Assembly (NCBI RefSeq): GCF_003573695.1
Contig: NC_039358.1
Location: forward strand, 158,152,920 to 158,216,919
DNA: 64,000 nucleotides
Source: Papaver somniferum
Lineage: Eukaryota; Streptophyta; Magnoliopsida; Ranunculales; Papaveraceae
Direction of reading: 5' to 3'
Below the pieces are notes generated by a model, which did no database searches, was not told the DNA's origin, and saw only the letters and a program-made list of their open reading frames with translations. How positions within the stretch are numbered: the stretch's first letter is position 1; the number at the start of each line of letters is the position of its first letter. Position numbers and translations under genes: made by a program. Positions 10,807 through 22,499 of this stretch are shown here, in pieces.

Positions 10807-11746
10807 AAAATATGGAAAGAATTAGAATGCAACATATGGAAAGGGACATGCTGAGTAGAGTAAAAGGAGAGAGAATACCCGATTTCGGCGAAAGCAGAAT
10901 TAAAACTCCGTTATCCAAGGCAAAACTCCAACATATTCGGAGTCACAATGGATGAGCACAAAATATATACAAAAGAAAATTTAACTAACACATTATCTAC
11001 AAGAAAATTTTGGTTTTTAATGGGATTGGACTTTTTGGGAAAAAAAATTTGGTTTTGTCGGGAGACGTTTGGTTTTGATGGAAAAAGAAAAATTTTGGTT
11101 TTTTAGGGAAACATTTGGAAAACTTTGGTTTTTATGGGAGAAATTTTTGGTTTTTGAAATTGGGAGCAAGCCCACTGTTGGTCCTCTAATGGAATGGGAG
11201 GAAGGCTGCGGCCCACGAAACACTAAGTTTTAACTTTGAAAGTTTAATTTGGCCCAGTTGGTTAAGGCCCGACGTTTGTTTTAAAACTTTGGTTTCGAGG
11301 TCCACTCTTGAGTGGAAACAAGCCCACAATCGGTTACAAGCTCAGCTGGGTTTAAACCCAGAGTCCAAAATACCAGTCCAATGAAAGAATTTAAACAAGC
11401 CCACAAATTAAACAAACAAGCCCACAAAAATTAATTACAAACCCAACAGAAAATAAAAAGCCCAAAAATTGGCTTTAATATTACAAGCCCACAATTAAAA
11501 ATTGGAAGCCCACAATTCGGGTTCTCTTAAATGGGTTTACCTTTTTAGCACAGCCCAGCTGCTCTGATATTGTTGCAAAAACCCAGTTGGGCTTTGGTTC
11601 TTTTCCTTGGTGGCGTCCCAGCAGAGGAAAAACAGGTTCAGAACAGCAGGTCCAACACCAAATGAAGTGAAGCAGATGCAGATGCAAATGCTATGCAGTG
11701 AAATGCAAAAATAGCTAATAAAACTACAAGAAAAACACAGCACCAA

Positions 11747-11764
11747 TCCCCGGCAGCGGCGCCA
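11747..11764 (-). promoter_or_regulatory. tRNA-Asp-type primer-binding site
   Basis: The plus strand reads TCCCCGGCAGCGGCGCCA, matching the 3' end of plant tRNA-Asp at 17 of 18 positions. The minus strand is therefore the priming site, separated by 6 nt from the LTR at 11771. Identical copy at 16681-16698. Confidence 0.75.
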
Positions 11765-11770
11765 AAAACT

Positions 11771-14490
11771 TGGTGGGCCCGGAGATGCGTGAAAATTAAG
11801 CGAAATGAAAACGCGGGCCTACAGTAATACCGCAAGTGCACGGTCGTCGTTTGTAGCTCGTGCAAGTACGGGTCGATCCACAGAGACTGGGTGTGTTTGG
11901 AGTATTTAGCTACTTTGGGCTCTAAATTGCTATTGGGCTATGAATAATCAATGGGCTTTTGAGTGCTAATGGGTTATGAATACCCTTGGAATGAGTTGGG
12001 GTGTTGTCTTAATGAAATGAACTGAGCTTGGGCTCAGTTGGTTTTGTAGTGCACTAGGATTTGGTTTTGAATTTGGGCTTGGGCTTAGTGTAGTGAACTG
12101 AGCCTTTGTAATGACTGAGAACTGGGCTTGGTAACCTAATGATGAGCTGGGCTTGTGCTGTGAGCCAAACTCAGTTGCAGCAGCAGCAGTGGCTGTAGCA
12201 CAGGGCAAGAGAAGCAAGCTGGAGCAGCAGCAGGAGAAGTTGAAGTAGCAGGAGAAAATAGCAAACAAAATGAAGGACAAGTGAAAGTAAAACAGTGGCA
12301 GTGAAGGAATGAGGAAAAGTGACAGTGCAATGAAACTAAACAAGAACAATGGAACCAAGGCCTAAGCCAAGGGCAGGGGTGTGAAGAAGACAGTGAAGTA
12401 AAAAAAAAGGAAGGAAAAAAAGCAAATCCAAGGCAATGGCTTTAGGCATTCATCTAGAGTGGGAAGAGAACCAGCTTGCTCACAGTCACTAGTGAGCACT
12501 AGTTTCTCCCCACTGCTCAATCAACTCAATGCTCTAAGGCTCTAACCTAGCATTGACACACAACAGTAAACTAATCCTAACATTTGAGAAGCTAACAATT
12601 GACAAAACAAGTGAACTAACATTAAACACAAAACTAAACATTAAACACAAAACTAACAGTAAACTATCAGTGAACTATTGAGAAAACAGCAATGAAGGGA
12701 GACAGTAAACAAGAGTGATGAAAGAACACTAGGATGTTGAATCCACCATTAACCTAAGGGATATTCTACTCACAGCTAAGATAATTACCAAAGTGCTAAT
12801 TGTCTGATTAAAGCACAACTAGTCTAAGGGCTTAGCAACACTGAACATGAGCTGCACATGATGAAGACTATCTCAGCTGGTTCATGATTTCATCTAGTCC
12901 TAGCATTTGGGATTCAGAACATACATAACAGAAACAGTACAGAACATTACATCAAATGGAGAAACTGAACAATACACAGAACATGGAAAAACATGGATAG
13001 CAAAACATGGATAGCAAAACATGAACTGAAAACAAGATAAACTAAAACTGAATTTGGAATTAAAATTGCAAATTAAATTTAAATCTACAAATACAAAACA
13101 GGGAAGAAAAATCTACCCAAGAGGAACTGGCTAGTCCAGCCCTCATGGGGATACACTGGCTAGTCCAGAGATACACATTACACACACCACAGTTCTTATT
13201 TATACCCACAGACCCAATTTCCCAAAATTACAAAATTAGGGTTCTTCCCCAAAAATCCCCAAAATCAAACAGTACATAATTAGGGTTTCTCACCTAATTC
13301 ACTTAATTCAACCATACCCCTATCATCTCTGTTCTTCTCCATGCTTTTTTTTCAATTGAAAATTGGGGACAATTTCCCAAATACCTAATTTGGCAGAGAA
13401 ATTAGGGTTTCGGATTTTACCTTCTTTGATGCGACTTCTCTTCAATTAGCATCGACCCATGTCTTCTCTGCTTCCCTTGCGTAATTCCCATGCTTCAATT
13501 TCATCTCTAGGTCACCTACTTCATCAACCTCTCACGCTTAGGGTTTCAGGGAAGAAACGTGAGAGATTGAGGGAATAGGGGGCTAGATAGTTAGGGGGTG
13601 ATGATGGGTTGGTAGTTTAGGGATGGTGTGAGACAGGTAGAGGTGGTGATTGAGTCAGAGCAGGTGGAGAAGGTGGTGGTGGCTCTGCAACTGTCGGGGT
13701 AGGGGAGAAAGAGGGAGAAGAAGAAAGAGAAGAGAATGGTCGATGTTTTTAGGTTAATAGGTATAGGTTGCTAGTGTGTGAGGCGGGATATCAAAGTTCG
13801 ATGTTGGCGAATCTGAGTCACTGGATGCGAAGCTGGTAGGTGAATCGGATGGCTACCCCTGAAGAGGCTGGTAGCGACCGTCGGATGTCTTGATACAACG
13901 AAGTTTACGGCGAAGATCGAGGTTAGGTGCTGTAGTGTTTAGCGGAAGTATCGCTATTTGATGCGCAGGAAAAGAAGCGACCGTAGGATCTAAATGTGAT
14001 CTAATCTGAAGGCTTGGAATTTAGGTACTATGGTGTTTTGCAGAGACTTCAGATTTTGATGCTCTACGAAGGATCGACCATTGGATGATGAGATGGATCC
14101 GATCTAACGGTTGAGAATGGAGGCGGGTATGGATATAGAAAATGGGTTTGGGTAAGGGTTTTGGGCCTTGGGTATGCCAAGCCCATATCTTCTTTAAGAA
14201 CAATTCTTCCTTCTTGAGCCCATTCCTAGCTTTTTGGTCTTGTGCGGACCATTCTTCGCGGCTTCCTTGCGTAATTCTTCCCGGTTTTTCACTACTTTTC
14301 TGCTCTTTTCGCTCCGCGACTCATCCGAACTTCATTTATTACCTAAAAATGCAAGATTAAGTAAGAAAAATATTTATTCTTGAAAACAATGAAAATACAT
14401 AATATGGGATAAAATGTAGAATTAATGCACAAAAGATGAGTTAAATGCCAAGAAAAATATATAGAAATATGCACTTTTTAGCACTCATCA
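11771..14490 (-). repeat. LTR 2, recombinant middle LTR
   Basis: Its low-coordinate part carries the LTR 3 alleles at the four sites where LTR 1 differs (11850, 12059, 12147, 12319). Its high-coordinate part carries the LTR 1 alleles at the nine sites where LTR 3 differs (13651 to 14400). The switch lies between 12319 and 13651. Confidence 0.85.
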
Positions 14491-16704
14491 AATACCCCCA
14501 AACCTGAATTTTACTTGTCCTCAAGTAAAACAAAACTAAGGAAATCCTACCTATACCACTGTCGCTGGTCTCTCGAATGCATTTAGCGTATGCACTAAGC
14601 CTTTTAAACCACTAAGTGTCCCTAGTGGACGAGTGAAGTCTCGTGAAGGTTTGCTTAGAACGTACCTACAAAGTTCTAGGTCAAAATATAAGCTCAGATT
14701 CCATCAAATGTGACATGTGCAAGTCAGTTAAGCTCACAGCAAAATGGAGATGTCAATCTAGCTATCAAAGGCACAATCCTAGCACTGATAACAAAAAAAG
14801 ACATGTGATAAGAGTGTAAAGTGTATCTACACATGTGTAAAGAAAGATCTGAAGTCATGACTACTAATCACCAAGAGATAGTTTCTCAGTCTAAGAACCA
14901 AGGTCGAAATCTAGCTAGCTGTCCGGACTTTACGAGAATTGTGAATGAGTTGGAGGTATTTCACAATTACTCGCGTTGTACATCAATGGCATACACCCTT
15001 CCTTGCTTATTACAATGAAACAACAAAATGACTCTTTACATGACTCTTATTTACATTGACTATTCTCTTTTTATTTTTGGAACAAGAGATGATGGAATTG
15101 ATAAATACTTGATTTTTTTGTATTTTTCTGATATTTTTTTCTTTTCTTTTTTCTGAATATATACATCGTTTTTTTTTTTTTTTTTTTTTTTTTTGAACAA
15201 GAACTTGAAATTGATTTTTACATATGGTAGCTCTTTTGATACATAACAAAAAGAAACAAAAAATTACATGACACTTTGCAAGAGGTAGCCCTTTTTGATG
15301 CACCCAGTTAAATTCGATGGTTGTCTTTCTTAATGTAACCTCCACCTTCTATCCCAACCAACCAAAGAACAAGCTAGTCAAGTTTCGTTCAGTATTCAAA
15401 GTGATTGGCAATCGTGACTTCCTATCAAACACCTTGAAGATCGAGGCTATACATGTATTGGTAGATCGTGCGCGTGCAAGTTTCTTATCACTATGTGAAT
15501 TGTGCTAGAATCAGGGTGCCTAAATATCTAGACTAAGACTCCTAATAATTACATATTTGCACAAGAGTCAACATTTCAAGGTAAATGAGCTCCATTTTTT
15601 ATGATTTTTCATTTTTTATTTTTTTTGGAATTTTTCAGTTTTTTCAAAAAAAAGAAGGAGTTCGTTTTCAATTATAGCATATTATCATGGTATCTACTCT
15701 ATACCCCCAAACCTAAACTAAACATTGTCCTCAATGTTTAAAAATATGGAAAGAATTAGAATGCAACATATGGAAAGGGACATGCTGAGTAGAGTAAAAG
15801 GAGAGAGAATACCCGATTTCGGCGAAAGCAGAATTAAAACTCCGTTATCCAAGGCAAAACTCCAACATATTCGGAGTCACAATGGATGAGCACAAAATAT
15901 ATACAAAAGAAAATTTAACTAACACATTATCTACAAGAAAATTTTGGTTTTTAATGGGATTGGACTTTTTGGGAAAAAAAATTTGGTTTTGTCGGGAGAC
16001 GTTTGGTTTTGATGGAAAAAGAAAAATTTTGGTTTTTTAGGGAAACATTTGGAAAACTTTGGTTTTTATGGGAGAAATTTTTGGTTTTTGAAATTGGGAG
16101 CAAGCCCACTGTTGGTCCTCTAATGGAATGGGAGGAAGGCTGCGGCCCACGAAACACTAAGTTTTAACTTTGAAAGTTTAATTTGGCCCAGTTGGTTAAG
16201 GCCCGACGTTTGTTTTAAAACTTTGGTTTCGAGGTCCACTCTTGAGTGGAAACAAGCCCACAATCGGTTACAAGCTCAGCTGGGTTTAAACCCAGAGTCC
16301 AAAATACCAGTCCAATGAAAGAATTTAAACAAGCCCACAAATTAAACAAACAAGCCCACAAAAATTAATTACAAACCCAACAGAAAATAAAAAGCCCAAA
16401 AATTGGCTTTAATATTACAAGCCCACAATTAAAAATTGGAAGCCCACAATTCGGGTTCTCTTAAATGGGTTTACCTTTTTAGCACAGCCCAGCTGCTCTG
16501 ATATTGTTGCAAAAACCCAGTTGGGCTTTGGTTCTTTTCCTTGGTGGCGTCCCAGCAGAGGAAAAACAGGTTCAGAACAGCAGGTCCAACACCAAATGAA
16601 GTGAAGCAGATGCAGATGCAAATGCTATGCAGTGAAATGCAAAAATAGCTAATAAAACTACAAGAAAAACACAGCACCAATCCCCGGCAGCGGCGCCAAA
16701 AACT
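14491..16704 (-). mobile_element. Internal region, copy 2
   Basis: I saw no difference from 9557-11770, including the length of the 26-T run (15169-15194) and the single primer-site mismatch. This points to a recent duplication or an assembly duplication. Confidence 0.75.
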
Positions 16705-19424
16705 TGGTGGGCCCGGAGATGCGTGAAAATTAAGCGAAATGAAAACGCGGGCCTACAGTAATACCGCAAGTGCACGGTCGTCGTTTGTAGCTCGTGCAAG
16801 TACGGGTCGATCCACAGAGACTGGGTGTGTTTGGAGTATTTAGCTACTTTGGGCTCTAAATTGCTATTGGGCTATGAATAATCAATGGGCTTTTGAGTGC
16901 TAATGGGTTATGAATACCCTTGGAATGAGTTGGGGTGTTGTCTTAATGAAATGAACTGAGCTTGGGCTCAGTTGGTTTTGTAGTGCACTAGGATTTGGTT
17001 TTGAATTTGGGCTTGGGCTTAGTGTAGTGAACTGAGCCTTTGTAATGACTGAGAACTGGGCTTGGTAACCTAATGATGAGCTGGGCTTGTGCTGTGAGCC
17101 AAACTCAGTTGCAGCAGCAGCAGTGGCTGTAGCACAGGGCAAGAGAAGCAAGCTGGAGCAGCAGCAGGAGAAGTTGAAGTAGCAGGAGAAAATAGCAAAC
17201 AAAATGAAGGACAAGTGAAAGTAAAACAGTGGCAGTGAAGGAATGAGGAAAAGTGACAGTGCAATGAAACTAAACAAGAACAATGGAACCAAGGCCTAAG
17301 CCAAGGGCAGGGGTGTGAAGAAGACAGTGAAGTAAAAAAAAAGGAAGGAAAAAAAGCAAATCCAAGGCAATGGCTTTAGGCATTCATCTAGAGTGGGAAG
17401 AGAACCAGCTTGCTCACAGTCACTAGTGAGCACTAGTTTCTCCCCACTGCTCAATCAACTCAATGCTCTAAGGCTCTAACCTAGCATTGACACACAACAG
17501 TAAACTAATCCTAACATTTGAGAAGCTAACAATTGACAAAACAAGTGAACTAACATTAAACACAAAACTAAACATTAAACACAAAACTAACAGTAAACTA
17601 TCAGTGAACTATTGAGAAAACAGCAATGAAGGGAGACAGTAAACAAGAGTGATGAAAGAACACTAGGATGTTGAATCCACCATTAACCTAAGGGATATTC
17701 TACTCACAGCTAAGATAATTACCAAAGTGCTAATTGTCTGATTAAAGCACAACTAGTCTAAGGGCTTAGCAACACTGAACATGAGCTGCACATGATGAAG
17801 ACTATCTCAGCTGGTTCATGATTTCATCTAGTCCTAGCATTTGGGATTCAGAACATACATAACAGAAACAGTACAGAACATTACATCAAATGGAGAAACT
17901 GAACAATACACAGAACATGGAAAAACATGGATAGCAAAACATGGATAGCAAAACATGAACTGAAAACAAGATAAACTAAAACTGAATTTGGAATTAAAAT
18001 TGCAAATTAAATTTAAATCTACAAATACAAAACAGGGAAGAAAAATCTACCCAAGAGGAACTGGCTAGTCCAGCCCTCATGGGGATACACTGGCTAGTCC
18101 AGAGATACACATTACACACACCACAGTTCTTATTTATACCCACAGACCCAATTTCCCAAAATTACAAAATTAGGGTTCTTCCCCAAAAATCCCCAAAATC
18201 AAACAGTACATAATTAGGGTTTCTCACCTAATTCACTTAATTCAACCATACCCCTATCATCTCTGTTCTTCTCCATGCTTTTTTTTCAATTGAAAATTGG
18301 GGACAATTTCCCAAATACCTAATTTGGCAGAGAAATTAGGGTTTCGGATTTTACCTTCTTTGATGCGACTTCTCTTCAATTAGCATCGACCCATGTCTTC
18401 TCTGCTTCCCTTGCGTAATTCCCATGCTTCAATTTCATCTCTAGGTCACCTACTTCATCAACCTCTCACGCTTAGGGTTTCAGGGAAGAAACGTGAGAGA
18501 TTGAGGGAATAGGGGGCTAGATAGTTAGGGGGTGATGATGGGTTGGTAGTTTAGGGATGGTGTGAGACAGGTAGAGGTGGTGATGGAGTCAGAGCAGGTG
18601 GAGAAGGTGGTGGTGGCTCTGCAACTGTCGGGGTAGGGGAGAAATAGGGAGAAGAAGAAAGAGAAGAGAATGGTCGATGTTTTTAGGTTAATAGGTATAG
18701 GTTGCTAGTGTGTGAGGCGGGATATCAAAGTTCGATGTTGGCGAATCTGAGTCACTGGATGCGAAGCTGGTAGGTGAATCGGATGGATACCCCTGAAGAG
18801 GCTGGTAGCGACCGTCGGATGTCTTGATACAACGAAGTTTACGGCGAAGATCGAGGTTAGGTGCTGTAGTGTTTAGCGGAAGTATCGCTATTTGATGCGC
18901 AGGCAAAGAAGCGACCGTAGGATCTAAATGTGATCTAATATGAAGGCTTGGAATTTAGGTACTATGGTGTTTTGCAGAGACTTCAGATTTTGATGCTCTA
19001 CGAAGGATCGACCATTGGATGATGAGATGGATCCGATCTAACGGTTGAGAATGGAGGCGGGTATGGATATAGAAAATGGGTTTGGGTAAGGGTTTTGGGC
19101 CTTGGGTATGCCAAGCCCATATCTTCTTTAAGAACAATTCTTCCTTCTTGAGCCCATTCCTAGCTTTTTGGTCTTGTGCGCACCATTCTTCGCGGCTTCC
19201 TTGCGTAATTCTTCCCGGTTTTTCACTACTTTTCTGCTTTTTTCGCTCCGCGACTCATCCGAACTTCATTTATTACCTAAAAATGCAAGATTAAGTAAGA
19301 AAAATATATATTCTTGAAAACAATGAAAATACAGAATATGGGATAAAATGTAGAATTAATGCACAAAAGATGAGTTAAATGCCAAGAAAAATATATAGAA
19401 ATATGCACTTTTTAGCACTCATCA
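16705..19424 (-). repeat. LTR 3 of the tandem array (5'-most in element sense)
   Basis: 2720 bp. It differs from LTR 1 and LTR 2 at 18585, 18645, 18787, 18904, 18940, 19181, 19239, 19308 and 19334. Its CATCA end is followed by the ATAAG target duplication. Confidence 0.85.
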
Positions 19425-19582
19425 ATAAGGATTTTTGTGGCAGCATACAAAATCCAGGAAATTATTGTGATAACTCAGAAAAACTCATAAACCCGACTAA
19501 TTTGCAAAAAAAAAGGGTTTCGTGCCCCGCGCAGTACACTAGACCCCGTTGGTCGAAACTATGCTTAGCCAAACTAGGAAAT

Positions 19583-19901
19583 TAAGTCTGCCACAGCGTA
19601 CTGGAAGTGTGGACACGCCCTACCTTTCCGGCCCTCTTCCCCTCGACCAATCATGTCGCTTTAAATCCGCCATAGCGCACTGGAAGTGTGGACACGCCCT
19701 AGCTTGACGGACCTCTTTCCATCGACCAATTAAGTCGCTTTAAATCCGCCACAATGCACTGGAAGTGTGGCCACGCCATAGCTTGCAGGCCCCACTTCCC
19801 ATCGACCAATAAGGTCACTCTAAATCCGCCACACTCACACCAGAAGTGTAACCACGCCCATGCTTGGCCGCCCCTCTTACATTAACCAATCAGGTTGCTC
19901 T
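19583..19901. repeat. Minisatellite, four units of ~79 bp
   Basis: Units begin AATCCGCCACA and contain CTGGAAGTGTGG, CACGCC and CGACCAAT. They start near 19583, 19664, 19742 and 19822. Units 1 and 2 are the most alike; unit 4 is the most diverged. Confidence 0.7.
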
Positions 19902-20189
19902 AAACTCTCCACAGTGTTGAAAACAAGGAAACCGCGCAAGATGGCCGCAAAGCCAATTGGCTTCCCAAACGCGCACATGCCAAATGCACACATGCCAGAC
20001 GCACATGCCAAACGCGCCAAACATGGCCACTCACTACATGCGACATGCCATTTAGGCTAATTAGGGTTTCGACAAGCCAAACCCTAATTTAGGCAAGATT
20101 TCCACACCAACGTGCCAAAATTTCAGTGGCCATGGCTACGCCAGGCGCAACCATTCCAAAGGCATCCCCGGGCCATGCCGCAATGATGC

Positions 20190-21110
20190 TAGCGCGAGTT
20201 AAAGGCGCCACTTCCAACTAAAGGTAGCCATGATCGACGGCTACCTTTCCTCCTGAGATGCAATCTTGGCCATCTAAGTTCGCAGCCAAACTAACAGACT
20301 TATGGCAACTTTTAAGAGACCATGCCGCCAAACCCTAAACTTTGGCCACGACATCAAATCCCAGTTTGGCCACGGCGCCTAATTTCAGCCACAGTGCCAA
20401 ACCATAATTTCGGCCACAGTTCCAAACCCTAATTTCGGCAGCAATACCAAACCTTAACTTCGGCCACAGTGCCAATCCCAACTTCGGCCATGCCACCATG
20501 CCACAGGCACGGCTATGCCACAGGCGCGTTAAAGGCGCCACTGCCTACAGAGCCATAATCGACAGCTACCCTCCTCCTGAGACGCAATCTCAGCCATCTA
20601 AGTTCGCCACCGAACTAATAGACTTGTGGCAACTTTTAGGCGACCAGCCGCCTAAATCCAGCGTCCATGGCTACACTAGGCACCACTTGCACGAGTCATG
20701 CCAGCTGTGCCGCAATGCGGCTAGCATGCCCTAAAAATGCCATTGCGCCATTATTAGGCGCCAATAGAAGGTAGTCACAATCGACGACTATCCTTCCTCC
20801 TGAGATGCAATCTCATCCATTCAAGTTTTCCACTGAACTGATAGACTTGTGGCAACTTTTAGGCGACCAGCCGCCTAAATCCAATGGCCGTGACTACACC
20901 GAGCGCATTTGCACCACCGTGCCACTGACATGCACGAGCCATACCGCAATACCACTGGCGTACACCAAAACGCCATTGCGCCATTATCAGGCGCCAACAT
21001 AAGGTAGCCACAATCAACGACTACCCTCATTTTATAAGATGCGATCTTGGCCATCGAAGTTCTCCACCGATTCAGTGAGCTCGTGACAAGTTTTAGGCGA
21101 CTAGCCAAAA
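20190..21110. repeat. Tandem units of ~235 bp, with a ~34-bp minisatellite between units 1 and 2
   Basis: Four degenerate units contain TAAAGGCGCC, ATCGACGGCTACC, CTCCTGAGATGCAATCT and TTGTGGCAACTTTTAGGCGACC. Between the first two, 20335-20505 repeats a short AACCCTAATTTCGGCCACAG-like word six or seven times. Confidence 0.65.
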
Positions 21111-21463
21111 TGAGCCTAGCATCACATGTTATTTGCCTGCGGCAAGCCTCTGAATTTTAACTTGCCACACGTAGCAAAGTGCTACATGTTTTCCACGAAA
21201 ACACTCGAGACATCAAAACATGTCACAAACTGGGGGATACTCATCAGGGTATTGGTCTGGCGGTTTACAACGTGTGGCATGCAATACGCCCGTTACAGGA
21301 AAGTGTCATAAAGCGGGGTTGTTAGTAATGGAAAGAAGTAATGGTGTAAACGTATCCTTCATCATGGAAACATAAATTCCAGGCGTTACCCGTTACTCCC
21401 TTCTTCCACCACTCAATCGTTTCCACTTCCTACGAGACCAGGGTACGTTTTGTTGCGACTTGT

Positions 21464-21471
21464 ATAAATAG
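21464..21471 (+). promoter_or_regulatory. LTR promoter TATA box
   Basis: TATAAATA followed by an A/C-rich leader, in the orientation of the outer element. The equivalent site in the related LTR is at 54324-54331. Confidence 0.5.
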
Positions 21472-21850
21472 GTCTCACCTATTTCCACCAAACAACAAGT
21501 TTTGGTTAGGAGAACAATACCACATCCAGAAATCATATGATAGCTTTCATTCAGCTAGCCAGTTCAACTTTCTAATACAAGTCACAAAATACCCACACTT
21601 CCAGAATCAACTATTCTGGTCTCAACACTTTCTTCGCTTCCCTCCCTAAGACCAGCTCTTCTCCTTTACTTTATGACCGAAGCAAACCTGGAACGACCAT
21701 TTCTTGGTTTAGGCCAGGATTGTACAGATTGATCTCTCGAATCAAAAGTACTCCCATGCAGTACATTGTTTAGGGTTTAGACTCGTTTCTCACCCACACA
21801 CATGAAATTACCGAAAACAGTAGAAACTGTTTTCACCCATAAACAACCAT

Positions 21851-22499
21851 GTGCACCAAACATCAACACCACCCAGCAGCGGAGCCAGAAACTAGACTAA
21901 GGAAAAGCAAAATTTTATTAGGGGTAACAAGAAAGTAAAATTAGGCTTGGAGCAAAATTGTGCATGAAAATTTAGGATTGGAAACCCAATAGACATGGGT
22001 AGCAAGTGCACATGCTTGCTACACATTGGATCTGCCACCGACAACACCTGCAGTTGTAACACCACCACATTCAACTATCACCACCAACTGTATCCCTACT
22101 GCCAGAAAACCACGCCAATACCTACAACACCAATTTCGCTCAACTTTAATAAAAATCAATTTCCAACGTTTCTTACACAGTATTGATATCACTATCTCAA
22201 ATCTGCAAAAATAAATAAATAAACAATTGATTAAGTTATTAAGGGTTTAATTTTTATTTGCATACCGGTCGTGGTCATTTATTGAGTGATTATGATTTCT
22301 TTTTCTTTTTTTGTTTGAGATTAAATATGATATGCCGAACTTTGAATAAATACATAGGATAAAGGCCGAACTTTGTCATGTAATCATATCAGGACAATCC
22401 CTGTTCTGAGATTTAGACAACAAACCGATATTACTACTACCTTCAGAATGATTATTACTTTTATCTATTATAAGGATCCTATTTAAGAAAGAAGGTAAA
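21851..22499. other. Flank between the outer element and a LINE tail
   Basis: No gene recognised. Near 21890 an AGCGGAGCCAGAAA phrase begins AT-rich sequence with a CACCACC-rich patch at 22030-22130. This looks like dispersed plant repeat, but I cannot name it. Confidence 0.25.

Larger units (their letters stand above)
9557..11770 (-). mobile_element. Internal region, copy 1
   Basis: 2214 bp without gag, protease, RT, RNase H or integrase motifs. From low to high coordinate it holds a polypurine tract and hairpin (9557-9596), non-coding sequence, a 26-nt T run (10235-10260), and a second polypurine-like block with hairpin (10769-10806). A TTTGGTTTT-rich patch (about 10995-11160), repeated AAGCCCACAA words (11330-11520) and the primer-binding site (11747-11764) complete it. 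The longest frames are about 110 codons and cross the T/A run, so they are not credible proteins. Confidence 0.75.
6837..19424 (-). mobile_element. Tandem non-autonomous LTR retrotransposon: LTR-internal-LTR-internal-LTR
   Basis: Three 2720-bp LTRs (6837-9556, 11771-14490, 16705-19424) alternate with two 2214-bp internal regions, giving an exact period of 4934 bp. The outer flanks carry the duplication ATAAG (6832-6836 and 19425-19429), so the array sits where one insertion occurred. Orientation is minus. On that strand each LTR starts TGATGAGTGC and ends GGGCCCACCA, the primer-binding site (tRNA-Asp type) lies at the high-coordinate end of each internal region, and the polypurine tract lies at the low end. 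The internal region has no gag or pol, so mobility would need another element's proteins. The tRNA-Asp primer and the LTR start suggest an Athila-like derivative. LTR 1 and LTR 3 differ at 13 sites by my count, all partitioned in LTR 2 as a hybrid. Confidence 0.85.
3726..21845 (+). mobile_element. Degenerate Ty3/gypsy (Tat-like) element, host of a nested insertion
   Basis: The boundaries rest on an identical 5-bp target duplication, ACCAT, at 3721-3725 and 21846-21850. They are also supported by TG...CA ends (TGTTGATGG at 3726, CATAAACA ending 21845) and by a purine-rich ACTCAA tract directly before the right LTR at 6456. The left LTR is recognisable only for its first ~392 bp. The right LTR, after removing the nested 6837-19424 insertion and its duplicated ATAAG, is about 2.8 kb. 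Gag, protease, RT and integrase are missing from the 2.3-kb core. The right LTR's 3' end resembles that of the 51237 element (shared blocks GGTATTGGTCTGGCGG-like and ATTGATCTCTCGAAT), which supports a common Tat-like family. The two LTR stubs differ by roughly 4-5% by my count, so the element is older than its passenger. Confidence 0.75.
19425..21845 (+). repeat. Right LTR of the outer element, 3' part
   Basis: Resumes with ATAAGGATTTTTGTGG, as in the left stub at 4102-4117, and runs to CATAAACA at 21845. It holds two tandem-repeat blocks, a promoter TATA box at 21464-21471, and a 3' segment similar to 54.08-54.61 kb. Short frames in it are not coding. Confidence 0.7.
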
